A stretch of 64,000 nt of DNA, from the NCBI RefSeq assembly GCF_003858645.1, contig NZ_RQJP01000001.1, forward strand, positions 1,707,487 through 1,771,486, in the 5' to 3' direction. Positions 62,234-64,000 of this stretch are shown here, one piece after another. Position 1 is the first letter of the stretch, and each line of letters starts with the position of its first letter. Source of the DNA: Larkinella knui. GTDB taxonomy: Bacteria > Bacteroidota > Bacteroidia > Cytophagales > Spirosomataceae. The translations under genes were made by a program, and so were the position numbers. Below the pieces are notes generated by a model. It did no database searches. It saw only the letters and a program-made list of their open reading frames with translations, and had not been told where the DNA came from.

Positions 62234-64000
62234 TTAAAAGTCGGGTTTAAACAGCTCTTCAAACGGCTGGGTGGCTACGTGCTGGGGCGGGTTTTGAATC
62301 CGGTAGTCGTTTACTTTCTGCGCTAATTTCTGCCAGAACGCGTGTTCTACGTCAAACCGCCCCAGAATCGTGTTGAGCCGGTAGGGCAAATACTCCGATT
62401 TCCAGGCTTGCTCGTATTCCGATTTTAAGGCCCCGTTTTCATCCATCAGGTCGACCAGCAGACCGTGACAGGGATAGGTCAGGTCGTAGACAACAAAGTC
62501 ATTTTTCTTTTTATCGAGCATCGATTGATTCCAGCGGTCGCAGATGGTTTTCGCCCACAAAAAACGGGTCGTGGAATACGCAATCAGCCGGGCCGAAACC
62601 AGCAGTGAATTGATCATACCGGCATCGGCCGGATCACAGTTGCGGAGCGCCGTAATGAGCTCGCCCTGCGCCTTTTCGCTCAGTTTGCGCGCTTTTTTGA
62701 AATCGCTGAGGTGCTCCTGCGTGTTTTTAAGGTAGTAGGGCAAAAACGGGTTGGCCCAGCTTTCGACCAGCGTTCCCCGCGGCATGCCGTTGGTGTTGCG
62801 CCCCAGGCACCGATCAAGATACACATTGGCCTGGGCCAGATCGTTGAAGGCCGAGTCGAGACTGGCGGCAACGGAAGGGTACACGATCGCGGCATACGAT
62901 CGGGCAAACGCTTGTTTAGCAGGGCTTTTTCCCTGCCAGGCGCCAATGCTGCCGTAGGCCATAAACAGCCACGAAGCCCGCACAAACGGCTCGACGGGAT
63001 CGGTCCAGACCGAGTTGATGAACCCCAGCGTTTTATGACGCATTCCGGCCCGCAGGCACAGATCAATGTTGGTGTAGGTATAGTCGGCATCGGGGTAAAT
63101 ATGGCCCCAGCCCGATACGGCAGGCTGAATCAGGAACGGTTTCTTTTCACTCAATACCGGATTCAGGTACCGGTTTATTTCGACCGTATCGGGTTTGTAT
63201 TCCCAGATAACCGGTATCACGTCCGGCGGCAGTTTTTTCATAATGTCCGGATAATAGTTGTTCATATCCGTCCAGGCCATGACGGTTTTGCCGTACTGCC
63301 TCAGCTCCGTCTGAACAAAATCGAGCTGTTGCAACCACAGATTCTCGGAGTTGATGGCGTGGTCTTTGTCGTCGGCGATGCGTTTGGTTTCCCAGGTTTC
63401 ATCGAAGCCAACGTGGATAAAAGGGCTGGGAAACAGCGCGGTATATTGCCGGAGCCAGTTTTTGAGCAGCGCATTCACGGCGGGCTGGCGCGGGTCGAGT
63501 TCGTGCCCGTAGGCACCGATGGCCAGATCAGCATAGTGTTCCTTGCGCAGAAGTTCGTGCAAATGGCCGTAGAGGTTCAGAAACGGAATGACGTCGATGT
63601 GCCGCTGCTTGCCGTACGCAATAATTTCCCGGATCTCTTTTTTGGTGTAGCCCGATTTATAGCCCAGCGTCGGAAAACCGTCCAGTTCAATGCTGACTTC
63701 GTTGTAGAAATAATACTGGTTGGTCTTCCAGCGGGCCAGAAAATCGATCTGGCGTTTTATTTCGTCCAGCGTCAGCAAACCGCCGTGGGCAAAATCCATC
63801 ATGATGCCGCGGTAGGTCAGTTTCGGCGCATCGTCGATCGACACGACGGGCCAGGCAGCCTCCTCCCCCGACCCCTGCATCAACTGCCGGAGGGTCTGAA
63901 TGGCGTAAAAAAGCCCCGTTGAAGTCTGGGCCGTGATCTCGATTTTCCGGGCCGTTAGCCGAATGCGGTACTGCTCCCGGCGACTGGCGCCCTCTCGGTC
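62234..64000 (-). CDS. GH20 beta-hexosaminidase-like protein (N-terminus off the right edge)
   Basis: The frame is open from the right edge to the stop at 62234 (589 codons visible). It starts inside the GH20b N-terminal domain (YRIRLTARKIEITAQTS, GLFYAIQTLRQLM). It then has the GH20 barrel: KLTYRGIMMDFAHGG, VIPFLNLYGHLHEL, and the catalytic Asp-Glu pair in IHVGFDETWETK. A long helical C-terminal part follows. The enzyme would remove GlcNAc or GalNAc from glycan ends. Co-direction with the operon and the GH109-like gene suggests aminosugar-containing glycans as substrate. Start codon not visible. Confidence 0.88.
   Translation of the reverse strand, partial: DREGASRREQYRIRLTARKIEITAQTSTGLFYAIQTLRQLMQGSGEEAAWPVVSIDDAPKLTYRGIMMDFAHGGLLTLDEIKRQIDFLARWKTNQYYFYNEVSIELDGFPTLGYKSGYTKKEIREIIAYGKQRHIDVIPFLNLYGHLHELLRKEHYADLAIGAYGHELDPRQPAVNALLKNWLRQYTALFPSPFIHVGFDETWETKRIADDKDHAINSENLWLQQLDFVQTELRQYGKTVMAWTDMNNYYPDIMKKLPPDVIPVIWEYKPDTVEINRYLNPVLSEKKPFLIQPAVSGWGHIYPDADYTYTNIDLCLRAGMRHKTLGFINSVWTDPVEPFVRASWLFMAYGSIGAWQGKSPAKQAFARSYAAIVYPSVAASLDSAFNDLAQANVYLDRCLGRNTNGMPRGTLVESWANPFLPYYLKNTQEHLSDFKKARKLSEKAQGELITALRNCDPADAGMINSLLVSARLIAYSTTRFLWAKTICDRWNQSMLDKKKNDFVVYDLTYPCHGLLVDLMDENGALKSEYEQAWKSEYLPYRLNTILGRFDVEHAFWQKLAQKVNDYRIQNPPQHVATQPFEELFKPDF

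Overview
The window looks like a chromosomal stretch from an aerobic, gliding-type Bacteroidota of the order Cytophagales, most likely a Spirosoma/Larkinella-like member of the Spirosomataceae. This is inference. It rests on TAnnTTTG-type promoters with almost no Shine-Dalgarno signals, a hybrid two-component system, an OMP-b-barrel TonB-type receptor, many exported glycoside hydrolases, Tat-exported Gfo/Idh/MocA enzymes, and a giant Ig/DUF11 surface protein. I see no tRNA, rRNA, transposase or phage module.

Layout. 1-4752 (-): the N-terminal 1,584 codons of a giant repetitive secreted protein that runs off the left edge. 4927-10904: a LytTR regulator and a hybrid two-component sensor (HTCS), divergent from a GH26 mannanase that carries a frameshift. 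11000-16876: Tat-exported phospholipase C, BLUF photoreceptor, single-domain response regulator behind an amber-interrupted small ORF, two small proteins, and a CPA1 antiporter. 16997-25211: Tat Gfo/Idh/MocA oxidoreductase, exported TPR plus actin-fold protein, lipoprotein, GH78-like rhamnosidase, and a PHP-like exported protein. 25575-36870: HAD phosphatase, thioredoxin-reductase-like enzyme, GH127, SWIM-SNF2 helicase, GH19-like lysozyme, ModF-like ATPase, antitoxin-like protein, TetR. 36927-49734: cupin, GH13, GH130, GIN-domain lipoprotein, ABC-F, hypothetical protein, TonB-type receptor, LytS/LytTR pair. 49743-62127 (-): twelve tightly packed co-directional genes that look like one catabolic operon. 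62234-64000 (-): a GH20 hexosaminidase cut by the right edge.

The most unusual non-coding signal is a family of short hairpin repeats. Each unit has a 5-6 bp stem around a GGA triloop, followed by a CTGTTAATAG-like tail, at a period of about 52-54 bp. Two clusters (27336-27776 and 40025-40658) each contain head-to-head forward and reverse arms filling a convergent intergenic gap, and a third degenerate locus lies at 25331-25445. Stem bases change in compensating pairs between copies while the GGA loop persists, which argues for selection on a folded RNA or single-stranded DNA. A separate long inverted-repeat family occurs at 21148-21220 and 41872-41946.

The most interesting protein-coding unit is the 12-gene cluster at 49743-62127. 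It joins a creatininase-family amidohydrolase, RidA, a 3-hydroxyacyl-CoA-dehydrogenase-like enzyme, an enolase-superfamily dehydratase/racemase, an EamA permease, a DapA-family lyase and an SDR (most sharing 4-bp stop/start overlaps) to exported hydrolases and a propeller dehydrogenase plus HiPIP pair. The enzyme mix suggests catabolism of a nitrogen-containing sugar acid or lactam released from a glycan, but the substrate cannot be read from sequence.
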